Shown here piece by piece: positions 46,231-54,065 of a stretch of 64,000 nucleotides of DNA. Location: the NCBI RefSeq assembly GCF_001509405.1, contig NZ_CP011502.1, positions 1,240,001 to 1,304,000 on the forward strand, read 5' to 3'. How positions within the stretch are numbered: the first letter of the stretch is position 1; every line of letters begins with the position of its first letter. Both the position numbers and the translations under genes were made by a program. Source of the stretch: Aeromicrobium erythreum. GTDB taxonomy: Bacteria > Actinomycetota > Actinomycetes > Propionibacteriales > Nocardioidaceae. The notes beneath the pieces were generated by a model. The model was not told the DNA's origin, ran no database searches, and saw only the letters and a list, made by a program, of their open reading frames with translations.

Positions 46231-47220
46231 CTAGGTGTGATGTCCAGGGAGGTTGTTGATCCTGCTGATGGGTGGGCCGCCGATGGCGGAGTGGGTCCGG
46301 TGGTGATTGTAGGAGTGGATCCAGTTCGGTAGGGCTGTTCGCCGTTCGCTCTCGCAGGAGTCGAAGCGGGCGTAGGCCCAGCCGTCGGCCAGGGTGCGGT
46401 GGAACCGCTCGATCTTGCCGTTGGTCTGGGGCCGGTATGGCCGGGTCTTCTTCGGCACGATCTCGAGCTCGGTGCAGGCTGCAGTCCAGGCGTGAGAGCG
46501 GTAGCAGCTGCCGTTGTCGGACAGCACTCGTTCAACGGTGACGCCGTGGTCAGCGAACCAAGCAACGGCGCGTCGCAGCACCCCGACCGCTGTCGCGGCC
46601 TTCTCATCAGCGTGGATCTCGACATAGGCGACGCGGGAGTGGTCGTCGATCACGGTGTGCAGGAACGCGGTGCCCGTCCGGGCCTTGTAGTCGGCTCCGC
46701 GCGGCAGCCCGGGGGTGGTCTGCTTGTTGTGTGCGCCCTGTTGCCGACCGACGAACCGGTGCCCGCCGCCGTCGGGAATCTGCCCGAACTTGGTGACGTC
46801 GACGTGGATCAACGACCCCGGATGCGGGTGCTCATAACGTCGGATGGGCTCCCCGCTGACCCGGTCGATGTGGCTCAGCCGATTCAACCGGCAACGGACC
46901 AGCACGGCGTGGACCGTTGACGGCGCGAGGCCGAGCTCGCCTGCGATCTGGACCGGACCGAGACGTCGGCGCCAACGCAGCCGCACGATCTGCTGCTTCA
47001 CCTGCTCGGGCGTGCGGCGCGGACAGGTCTTCGGCCGGCTCGAACGGTCGACCATCCCCGCGGCCCCTTCCGCTTGGAACCTCACGGCCCATTTCCGGGC
47101 GGTCGGTACCGAGACCATGAACATCTTCGCCGCGACGGTCGGCGACCAATGATCCTCGACAATCAGCTTCGCGAGCCTCAACCGGGCGCGCGGGGTCAGA
47201 GCAGCGTTAGCGTGGGACAC
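46231..47220 (-). CDS. IS481 family transposase
   Basis: A 329-residue DDE transposase. N-terminal HTH (WSPTVAAKMFMVSVPTARKW), then the rve catalytic core: first Asp in LIHVDVTKFGQI, second Asp in VIDDHSRVAYVEI, later VLSDNGSCYRS, and Glu in PQTNGKIERFHRTL. Start GTG 47220 lies inside the element. The stop codon TAG is made from the CTAG target duplication at the left end, so the insertion site supplies the terminator codon. Apparently intact and potentially active. Confidence 0.93.
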   Translation of the reverse strand: MSHANAALTPRARLRLAKLIVEDHWSPTVAAKMFMVSVPTARKWAVRFQAEGAAGMVDRSSRPKTCPRRTPEQVKQQIVRLRWRRRLGPVQIAGELGLAPSTVHAVLVRCRLNRLSHIDRVSGEPIRRYEHPHPGSLIHVDVTKFGQIPDGGGHRFVGRQQGAHNKQTTPGLPRGADYKARTGTAFLHTVIDDHSRVAYVEIHADEKAATAVGVLRRAVAWFADHGVTVERVLSDNGSCYRSHAWTAACTELEIVPKKTRPYRPQTNGKIERFHRTLADGWAYARFDSCESERRTALPNWIHSYNHHRTHSAIGGPPISRINNLPGHHT

Positions 47221-47328
47221 GAAGGCCTCCTGCGTGTGAGAAGCGGTTCCTAGACAGCTCCACTCTCACCACGGGAGGCCTTCACCGTCACCTCAACCGG
47301 AAACAACGTCCCTGGACATCACACCTAG
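46231..47328 (-). mobile_element. IS481-family insertion sequence, complete
   Basis: The ends are CTAGGTGTGATGTCCAGGGA at 46231 and its exact reverse complement ending at 47328; similarity continues to about 27 bp with one mismatch. Both ends show CTAG, the known IS481 target, so the true element is probably 46235-47324 with CTAG duplicated. One intact transposase gene is inside. Confidence 0.9.
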
Positions 47329-48005
47329 GGCCAGCCGACGTCACCATGCTCGACACCGCGCCCTCCGTCGCGGCGCGCATCGGCGCGCACGTGCTGCCCG
47401 ACGCCACTCGCCGGGCCTACCAACGCTTCCGGCACGGCCCAGCGGCGTTCCAGCTCGCGCTCGCGGTCGAGGGCGGGCTGCCGTGGGCGTACCGGCCGGC
47501 GCGACGGGCGGGCACGGTGCACGTATCGGGAAGCTACGCGGAGACGGCGTTGGCCGAGCGCCTGGTGAGCCGGGGGCAGATGCCCGAGCGGCCTTTCGTC
47601 CTCCTGGGTCAGCAGCACGTTGCCGACCCTGCCTGCGGACGCGACGGCCTGGTTCCCGTCGACTGCTACGCACACGTCCCGGAGGGATACACGGGCGACG
47701 CGACCGAGGCGATCCTGCGCCAGGTAGAGCGGTTCGCGCCGGGCTCACGCGCTCGAATCGTCGCGGTCGCCGCCCGGTCGGCCCGCGACATCGAGCGCTG
47801 CAATCCGAACTTCGTCGGCGGCGACATCGTGACGGGCCTGAAGACGCCAACGCAGCTGCTGCTCGGCCCCCGCAAACGGCTCGATCCCTACGCCACCGGA
47901 GCTCCCGGCGTGTACCTCTGCTCCGCAGCGGTCCCTCCGGGCGCCGGTGCCCACGGAGTAGGCGGTCATGTGGCGGCACGGTCCGCACTGCGCCGCCTCA
48001 GTTGA
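47329..48005 (+). pseudogene. FAD-dependent oxidoreductase (phytoene-desaturase-like), 5' lost at IS481
   Basis: The reading frame enters directly from the IS481 right end and encodes ~225 residues of the C-terminal half of a phytoene dehydrogenase-like oxidoreductase: DVTMLDTAPSVAAR, RFRHGPAAFQLALAVEGGLPW and the FAD-side GVYLCSAAVPPGAGAHGVGG. The N-terminal dinucleotide-binding motif is missing and is not found left of the IS, so the insertion was accompanied by deletion. Confidence 0.82.
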
Positions 48006-48139
48006 CTCTCGCTATGCCCCACATCACTGCGAAAAGCCCGACATGCACATCTCCGGCCAGGACGAGGTCGGGATCATGACAGGTGACGGCGGCGCGCGCA
48101 TCGGCGACTTCCTGACGTCCCCTGTCAGCCACTGCCATT

Positions 48140-48154
48140 CATACTGGCGCGGTG
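48140..48154 (+). promoter_or_regulatory. Leaderless promoter of the two-component operon
   Basis: CATACT at 48140-48145 lies 6 nt before GTG 48152. TGACAGG (48077-48083) and CCTGTCA (48121-48127) form a wide inverted repeat upstream. Confidence 0.45.
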
Positions 48155-48811
48155 GACGTGTTGCTGGTTGAAGACGACGAGACGATCCGCACCGGACTCC
48201 AGCTGACCTTGGAACGTGAGGGTTACACGGTGCGGACCGCAGGGGCTGGTCCGGCCGGACTCGCAGCGTTCTTTGAAAGACGCCCCGACCTCGTGCTGCT
48301 GGACGTGATGCTGCCCGGCCTCGATGGCGTCGCCGTGTGCCGGACCATCCGAAGCGACAGCATCGTGCCCGTCGTGATGCTCACCGCACGCACGACTCCG
48401 GCGGACGTCGTCGCCGGTCTCGAGGCCGGGGCGGACGACTACGTGGAGAAGCCGTTCGTGCCGGAGGTGCTGCTCGCCCGGCTGCGGTCGGTGCTTCGAC
48501 GTACAGGGACCCGGGCCCGGGAAGGGCAGCTCTGGCTCGGGGGCTGTTTCGTGGACGTCGACGCGATGGAGGTGCGACGCGACGGCGAACGTCTCGCTGT
48601 GACTCCCACTGAGTTCCGTCTCATCGTGGAGCTGGCGCGCCACGCCGGCGAGGTCCGTAGTCGCCGGGACCTGCTCGCGGCGGTCTGGGACTACGAGTGG
48701 GACGGGGACACCCGTCTGGTCGACGTCCACGTGCAGCGGCTGCGCGCGAAGATCGGCCAGGACGCGATCGAGACCGTGTGGGGTGTCGGGTACCGGGCGG
48801 TCCGCACGTGA
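48152..48811 (+). CDS. OmpR-family response regulator
   Basis: A 219-residue regulator. The receiver domain has the acidic pair in VEDDE, phosphoacceptor Asp in LVLLDVMLPGLDG (about residue 50), Thr in MLTART and Lys in YVEKPF. The winged-helix output domain contains LAVTPTEFRLIVELARH and VDVHVQRLRAKIG. The stop overlaps the histidine kinase start (GTGA), giving coupled translation. Confidence 0.95.
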   Translation: MDVLLVEDDETIRTGLQLTLEREGYTVRTAGAGPAGLAAFFERRPDLVLLDVMLPGLDGVAVCRTIRSDSIVPVVMLTARTTPADVVAGLEAGADDYVEKPFVPEVLLARLRSVLRRTGTRAREGQLWLGGCFVDVDAMEVRRDGERLAVTPTEFRLIVELARHAGEVRSRRDLLAAVWDYEWDGDTRLVDVHVQRLRAKIGQDAIETVWGVGYRAVRT

Positions 48812-50028
48812 GGAGCATGCGAGCCCGGTTGACGGCAGTCTTCGTGCTGGTCGCCGTCGTGGTCGTCACGGTCATCAGCCTCGTGGTCTACAGCGCGAGC
48901 GAGTCACGTCGCCAGAGCGACCTTCGCGCCGACGCCGCCGAGCGCGCCAGGAGCGCAGCAGCGGCATACTCGCGGGGCGACTCTCTGCCCCGGGACGCCC
49001 GGATCGTGTCGGGTGGGCCGCCCATGACAGGAACCCCCGGCACTCCCGGTCCCAGCGAGGCTGGGCGCGGTCAGGGAGTGAGGGCGGAGGCGACGGTCGA
49101 GGAACCAAGCGGCGGTACCACCACCATCGAGGTCTTCGCGTCGGGTCGCACCGACCGACGCGCGCTGGCGGACCTGCGCAGGACGCTGCTCGTGTCGTCG
49201 TCGTTCATCGTCGTGCTGTCCGGGCTGGTCGGCTACGCCGCGGCGACGGCCCTCAGTCGCAGACTGCACCGGGCAGCTGCGGTGGCCCGCAGGATCGCGG
49301 AGGGAGATCTGGCCGCTCGCACGCACCTGCGAGGTCGGGACGAGGTCGCCCAGCTCGGGCGAGTGGTTGACGACATGGCCGCCAAGGTGGCCGAGCGGAT
49401 CGAGCGGGAGCGACGGTTCTCGGCGGACGTGGCGCACGAGCTGCGCACGCCGGTGACCGGCCTGGTGACGGCGTCCCACTTGCTGCCCGACGATGACGTC
49501 TCGGCGATGGTGAAGCGCCAGAGCCGCGCCTTGAGCCGGCTCGTCGAGGACCTTCTCGAAGTCTCCCGGCTCGACTCGGGCGCGGAGCGTGCACAGGTCG
49601 AGGACGTCGACGTCGCTGCCCTTTGCGCGACCCTGGTGCGGGAGCGCGAGGTGGACGCGGAGGTCATCGGTGCCGCGCACGTTCGCACCGACCCCCGGCG
49701 GCTGCGCCGAGTCGTGGCCAACCTCGTGGACAACGCCCAGGTGCACGGTTGCGGGCCGGTGCTCCTCGAGGTCAGCGTTTCGGGCATTGCGGTGGTCGAC
49801 CACGGTGATGGCTTCGTGGGGGACCTGCTGTCGACGGCAACTGACAGGTTTGTCACGTCGGGGCGAGGGACGGGGCTCGGTCTGTCGATCGCGATCGGTC
49901 AGGCGGAGGTGCTCGGCGCCCAGCTTGTGGTGGGTAACGATCCGGTCACCGGCGGTGGTCGAGTCGAGCTGCGCTGGGGTGAGGAGTCGCTGGCTAACAC
50001 CTGTCACGAAAATGCATCGAACTCGTGA
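48808..50028 (+). CDS. Sensor histidine kinase
   Basis: A 406-residue membrane kinase. Helices near residues 8-30 and 133-155 bracket a ~100-residue extracytoplasmic sensor with a Gly/Pro-rich stretch. HAMP is followed by the H-box FSADVAHELRTPVTGL, N-box RRVVANLVDNAQVHG, G1 VVDHGDGF and G2 GRGTGLGLSIA. The GTG start overlaps the regulator stop; an ATG lies 9 nt later. Confidence 0.94.
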   Translation: MRSMRARLTAVFVLVAVVVVTVISLVVYSASESRRQSDLRADAAERARSAAAAYSRGDSLPRDARIVSGGPPMTGTPGTPGPSEAGRGQGVRAEATVEEPSGGTTTIEVFASGRTDRRALADLRRTLLVSSSFIVVLSGLVGYAAATALSRRLHRAAAVARRIAEGDLAARTHLRGRDEVAQLGRVVDDMAAKVAERIERERRFSADVAHELRTPVTGLVTASHLLPDDDVSAMVKRQSRALSRLVEDLLEVSRLDSGAERAQVEDVDVAALCATLVREREVDAEVIGAAHVRTDPRRLRRVVANLVDNAQVHGCGPVLLEVSVSGIAVVDHGDGFVGDLLSTATDRFVTSGRGTGLGLSIAIGQAEVLGAQLVVGNDPVTGGGRVELRWGEESLANTCHENASNS

Positions 50029-50030
50029 CA
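50002..50030 (+). promoter_or_regulatory. Inverted repeat, likely response-regulator site
   Basis: TGTCACGA (50002-50009) and TCGTGACA (50023-50030) form a perfect 8-bp inverted repeat with centres 21 bp apart, two helical turns. It overlaps the kinase 3' end and lies just upstream of the promoter of the lipoprotein (TAGCGT -10 at 50058-50063, 7 nt before the ATG). Confidence 0.55.
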
Positions 50031-50070
50031 TTTCGCTGGACGTGCCGTCGACGCTTCTAGCGTCGCTGGC

Positions 50071-50910
50071 ATGACTTCCACCCGTTCACGCCGATCGATC
50101 ATCATCGCCGCCGTCGCCTTCGGTGCCGCGCTCCTCCCCGCTTGCAGCAGCAGCGCCGCCACCTCCGACGGAGCCACCGTCTGCGCCGAGCACACCGGCC
50201 ACGGCGCCAAGACCGTCTGCACCAAGCTCTACTCCGGTGAGCGTGGCCTGCATCTGCCCAAGACCGACAAGCAGCACCCGTGGGGCGGCGTCGCCCGAGG
50301 CGGCCAGCGGTTCATCACCGCTGACGGCCGCGCCCTACCGATGTCGTCGTCCGTCACCGACAAGCTGGGTCGCAACCACGCCTACGCCTCGACGGTCTAC
50401 CAGGCTGTCGTGACCGACGGCAAGGTCACGTCGTTGACGCCCGAGCTGCGCGTCAGCGAGAACGCGCTGCTGCAGCATGAGTTCGCCGGCCGCACCTGGG
50501 TCGGCAAGATCTCCACCTACTCGGGAGGCTCCTACGGAGAGGCCGACGCGCCGGTGGTCGTCAAGGTCGATCGGCAGGCCAAGAACGGCGCAATTGGCGT
50601 GACCATCCTCAACGCCAAGAGGACCGTGAAGATCGACGGACGGACGTATCACGCGCTCTCGAAGAACCGCCACAACCCCTTGAGGGACGGCTTCACGGCT
50701 CGCTCGACGATCGAGCGAGTGCCGAGCATGCACACGGCTTTCGACGACGAGATGGTCTGGTCGTGGGGGCCGAGCTCCTCGGGCATGGGGGAGGGATTCT
50801 TCCCGTCGGTGCCGACCTTGTTCGGCAAGGACCCGAAAGCTCGCACCTGGGAGGTCATCCAGCACGGCACGCCGACCAGCGGTCCGGCCCTCGATCTTCA
50901 TCGTGCCTGA
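50071..50910 (+). CDS. Secreted lipoprotein of unknown function
   Basis: A 279-residue protein. Signal peptide with lipobox LLPAC (Cys about 25), then a serine/alanine linker and a globular part starting KTVCTKLYSG, with YHALSKNRHNPLRDGF and WGPSSSGMGEGFFP. No domain is recognised. It starts leaderlessly 43 nt after the histidine kinase, downstream of an inverted repeat, so it is a probable target of the adjacent two-component system. Confidence 0.75.
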   Translation: MTSTRSRRSIIIAAVAFGAALLPACSSSAATSDGATVCAEHTGHGAKTVCTKLYSGERGLHLPKTDKQHPWGGVARGGQRFITADGRALPMSSSVTDKLGRNHAYASTVYQAVVTDGKVTSLTPELRVSENALLQHEFAGRTWVGKISTYSGGSYGEADAPVVVKVDRQAKNGAIGVTILNAKRTVKIDGRTYHALSKNRHNPLRDGFTARSTIERVPSMHTAFDDEMVWSWGPSSSGMGEGFFPSVPTLFGKDPKARTWEVIQHGTPTSGPALDLHRA

Positions 50911-51193
50911 GGACGCCGCCTCGTGCCCTCCACTCCTCTACCACCCGGAGGAGCTGGAGGGCGCGACGATCGACCTCGCGGTCGGTTCCTCGATGGTCAT
51001 CGCTGTCGAGCACGACCCTGGTGGGTGGTGGGCTCACGTGGGTGACCAGCAGATGCTCGAGTCGGTGCGTGGCGAGTGGCGTGACGGCGTTGCCTTCAAC
51101 CCCGGGCTGGTGGCGCTCGCACCCGGTCGGACGAAGGTCACGTTGCATGATCGTGCCGGGCGTTTGACCTGCTTCACTGTCGTTGTTCGATGA
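50903..51193 (+). CDS. Small protein, weakly chagasin-like
   Basis: A 96-residue protein whose GTG start overlaps the lipoprotein's 3' end by 8 nt. The pattern GSSMVIAVEHDPGGWWAHV followed by an all-beta sequence ending LTCFTVVVR is reminiscent of I42 (chagasin-type) cysteine-protease inhibitors, but the NPTTGY motif is not conserved. No signal peptide is seen, which argues against secretion. Function not assigned. Confidence 0.55.
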   Translation: MPEDAASCPPLLYHPEELEGATIDLAVGSSMVIAVEHDPGGWWAHVGDQQMLESVRGEWRDGVAFNPGLVALAPGRTKVTLHDRAGRLTCFTVVVR

Positions 51194-51408
51194 CCGCGAC
51201 TCGTGAGCAGCCCGAACGGATCGCGTAAGCGTCCGCTCGTCCTTCGATGACGGCGGACACCCTGACGGCTTGGTGGACGTCGAGCAGCGGCATGAATGGA
51301 TCTCCGGCTGGTCGAGGAGACCACCGCCCGCGAGATCTACGAGGGACTCCGGTCCCGCTTGTAGAGACTTTGGACCTTCGTCATGTTCGGCCGGCGGACG
51401 GAAGCCCG

Positions 51409-52352
51409 TCACTCACGTAGATGCGATGTTGATGGACTCTGCGACGTGAATACCTGCCCGAGAAGCGCGACCAGCCCCTCGTACGCACCGCTCGCAGTCA
51501 TCCCAGCGGCCAGCGTGTAGGCCCCCGACTTAACGCGATCGAGGATGCCGGCGGTGTTCTCGCCGGGTTGGCCGCCGTCAGCCTCGAGAGCTGTGCGCAA
51601 GTCGAGCGCGGCGTCCTCGGAGATTTGACCGGCGACAGCCGCAATGAGTCCATCAACGTCGCCGGCCTTCAGACGGACGGCCGTAGACCCGAAGCCACCG
51701 TCGCGTCGTTTCCGATGGTTACGGTGGAGCCGGCGGCCGCATTGACGAGAATGTACCGGTCGACGACCTCGGCGAGTTCGGGCTTGTCCTGGACCGTGGG
51801 ACCTGAAGGCTCGCCGGCATCAGCTGCGACTTGCTCGATGTCCAGCGAAAGGTCCAAGGCCTGCGTTCGGACACGATCGAGAACACCCTGAAGAATCGTG
51901 CGAGGCATACGGATGAAGGCTCTGTTCGCGACCATGAACTTGATGTGGGGGACCTCGTTCTTCGCCGCGTGCTCTCGGTACAGGTGCACCCAGTAGTAGG
52001 GCAACTCGAGGCGGGGGTCACTGTCGGCGTCGTTGTTGGCCAGTGCCTCAAGCTCGGCGAGCGGCTCTCTGAATCCGTTGTCGCTGAGCACACCGGCGAG
52101 AGGCTTGGGAAGCTCCAACTGGCCGACGTGAACGTAGTCAACAGCTCCGCCCGGACCATCGAACCGGACGCTCACCTTGAGACCAGCAGGAACCCGCGCC
52201 TCCGGCAAGGTTGCTTCGGCGTCGTAGCCGTTGAGCTCCGAGCGGACGAACCGGCTCAAGTGGTCGGAGTTGATGCGCCGAGCGACGATGAGCAACTTGC
52301 GGAGCGAGTCGCTGAGGCTAACCGTGCGCCGTTCTGGGCTGCCGGTAAGCAC
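51409..52352 (-). pseudogene. AbiTii-domain protein, frameshifted
   Basis: From about 52352 the frame encodes SLRKLLIVARRINSDHLSRFVRSELNGY and FREPLAELEALAN, the start of AbiTii (abortive-infection-associated) domains, and continues to NAAAGSTVTIGNDATVA. Within 51691-51696 the frame breaks: the next frame reads FGSTAVRLKAGDVDGLIAA and runs to 51409 with a helical C-terminus (VKSGAYTLAAGMTASGAYEGL). One missing base explains it. Start codon (GTG 52352) is uncertain. Confidence 0.68.
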
Positions 52353-52498
52353 GCGGCGGCTGTCGAGGTGGCAGCCAAGTCCGTGACTGCCTTCATTCAG
52401 CAGAAGTCGGGGAGCAAACTCGCAGATCGCGACCTGGCAGCGGATCCTTTTAGCCAGAAGTCGAAAGGGACTGCTGCACCGATAGGTGACAGTCGGGG

Positions 52499-52606
52499 CT
52501 AGGCCGCCAGGGCGACGGTCTGGTTCATGATGGTCTGCCACTCGATGGGGGTCAATCGGCCGAGGACGGCTTGTCTGCGGCGGCGGTGGTAGGTCCGCTC
52601 GATCCA
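52499..52606 (-). pseudogene. IS3-family transposase OrfB C-terminal scrap
   Basis: Encodes WIERTYHRRRRQAVLGRLTP then IEWQTIMNQTVALAA and a stop, the typical last ~35 residues of IS3 OrfB. Nothing else of the element is visible. Confidence 0.75.
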
Positions 52607-52738
52607 GGGTCCTCGATCGGGTGCAGGACGAGTTGGCCTCCGGCCCCGGAGCCCGCCGGGTCTGCCGTCGACGACACGGGCGCCGGCTCGGAGATCGTCA
52701 GGTCTCTTCAGTCCGCTCGACGTCTCGCCGGGGTGCCT

Positions 52739-53023
52739 CTACCGCTTCGGCGTGGTTGCCAGGATCTCGCGACGATCCGATTCGCTGAGGCCGCCCCAGA
52801 CTCCGTAGGGCTCCTGAACGCTCAGAGCGTGGTCCCGACATCTGATGATGACCGGGCAGTCCTGACAGATGACCTTGGCTGCTTCCTCCCGGCGCTCCTT
52901 CTGGACTCCACGTTCAGCATCGGGGGAGAAGAACTGTGCGGGGTCGATGTTCGCGCACGCCCCTTGGTGCTGCCACTCGTACATCTCCTGGAGCGGCATC
53001 GGCAGACGATGAATGTTGGGCAT
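52739..53023 (-). CDS. WhiB-family [4Fe-4S] transcriptional regulator
   Basis: A 94-residue Wbl protein. Four cysteines bind the cluster: GACANIDP, then CQDCPVIIRC (Cys-x2-Cys-x5-Cys), followed by the GVWGGLSESDR turn. It lacks the AT-hook of WhiB7. ATG 53023 has a GAGGGGG run upstream on its strand. Its promoter region contains repeated TTGTG motifs around 53100-53125. Confidence 0.92.
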   Translation of the reverse strand: MPNIHRLPMPLQEMYEWQHQGACANIDPAQFFSPDAERGVQKERREEAAKVICQDCPVIIRCRDHALSVQEPYGVWGGLSESDRREILATTPKR

Positions 53024-53614
53024 GATCGTGCCCCCTCTCGACGACTCCGGTAGCTCCGGTCTTCGCCGTGGCGGGCTCAGGGCGAAGAAGACCTTCGACA
53101 AGAACACAACTTGTTCACAACCTACGCATCGCGCCGCCAAGAACCAAACGGCAGCGTGAGGCGCAGGCCCCATCCGCCCGGTGTGAGTAGACGCGTTCGC
53201 CACACGGGCAGGTGGGGGAAGCGAATCTGGATCCCACCTATGAGACGAGGGGGCGGTTGCAGTCCCTACTGCTTTGGGTGCTCCCTCATCCCCGCGTTGG
53301 GGGAGGTGTGCGACTGCTCTCGTGGGGTAAACGAAGTCGTACACGAACGGGGGCTCACTGTGACGTCACGGGTAGTTTTTGCGGCCGCAGCCGCGCTCGC
53401 TGTCGGGGTGGTGCGGGCTTGGGTCCGGTTCACCTCGGGACCGCCCTACGACTCGCTCGTCTGATGCAAAGTGCTGTTGTGCGGTGACCCGCGGCACCTT
53501 CGAGTCGTGCTGTTGTTTGCTGTACGGCCTGGTCTGGAGCGAAGCGGCTGGCTGTGTGCTCAGCCGTGGCCTTCGCCCAATGGGTGTTCATGAGAGTGCC
53601 GGTCACGAGCACAC
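53024..53614. other. Intergenic, WhiB promoter region
   Basis: About 590 nt with no supported gene. The WhiB promoter should lie around 53050-53130; the rest shows nothing recognisable. Confidence 0.5.
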
Positions 53615-53779
53615 ATGCGCCGCAGCGTGATGATCTTGCACCGTTCTGGGCGCGACGAAACCCACGTCAACGGACATCTCGCGACCAGCGCCACGGGCAA
53701 GATCGACCCCTACGGCGTCTCGATGACCAACTTTCGCAGCCACGTTCGCGCTCGACTAGGCGGCAGCGAGCTCTCGTAG
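53615..53779 (+). CDS. Possible 54-residue ORF or C-terminal remnant
   Basis: Begins MRRSVMILHRSGRDETH and ends FRSHVRARLGGSELS. The sequence looks protein-like (HLATSATGKIDPYGVSMTN) and ends about 120 nt before a strong terminator, but no family or ribosome-binding site is seen. May be the tail of a deleted gene. Confidence 0.25.
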   Translation: MRRSVMILHRSGRDETHVNGHLATSATGKIDPYGVSMTNFRSHVRARLGGSELS

Positions 53780-53833
53780 TGCCGGCGCGAGGCGAACGTG
53801 CGGTCCCGTCCCGGAGCACCGCGGCAAGACGGA

Positions 53834-53940
53834 CGGAAGGCACTCGTTCGCGGTCGGGACGTTGAGATTGGCTCGACTCAGGACCACCACGAAGAAGCCC
53901 GACAGAACCCGCGCCCCTCGAGGGCGCGGGTTCTGTCGTT
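53834..53940 (+). repeat. Terminator-linked ~75-nt element, copy B
   Basis: Same GGAAGG / GTTGAGATTG / GAAGAAG layout as 35219-35331, followed by a perfect 16-bp stem (53901-53937, arms GACAGAACCCGCGCCC and its complement) and a GTTT tail. Confidence 0.65.
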
Positions 53941-54065
53941 TCCGGCCTGTCGCGCCCGAGTGACGATCAGGACGCGCTCGTCGCGGGGCGCTCCGTGCAT
54001 CCTTCCTTGGCGGCGGTACGCCGCATTCCCCTGCGGACGTCGCCGAGCGGCATACGCTCGAGCCC

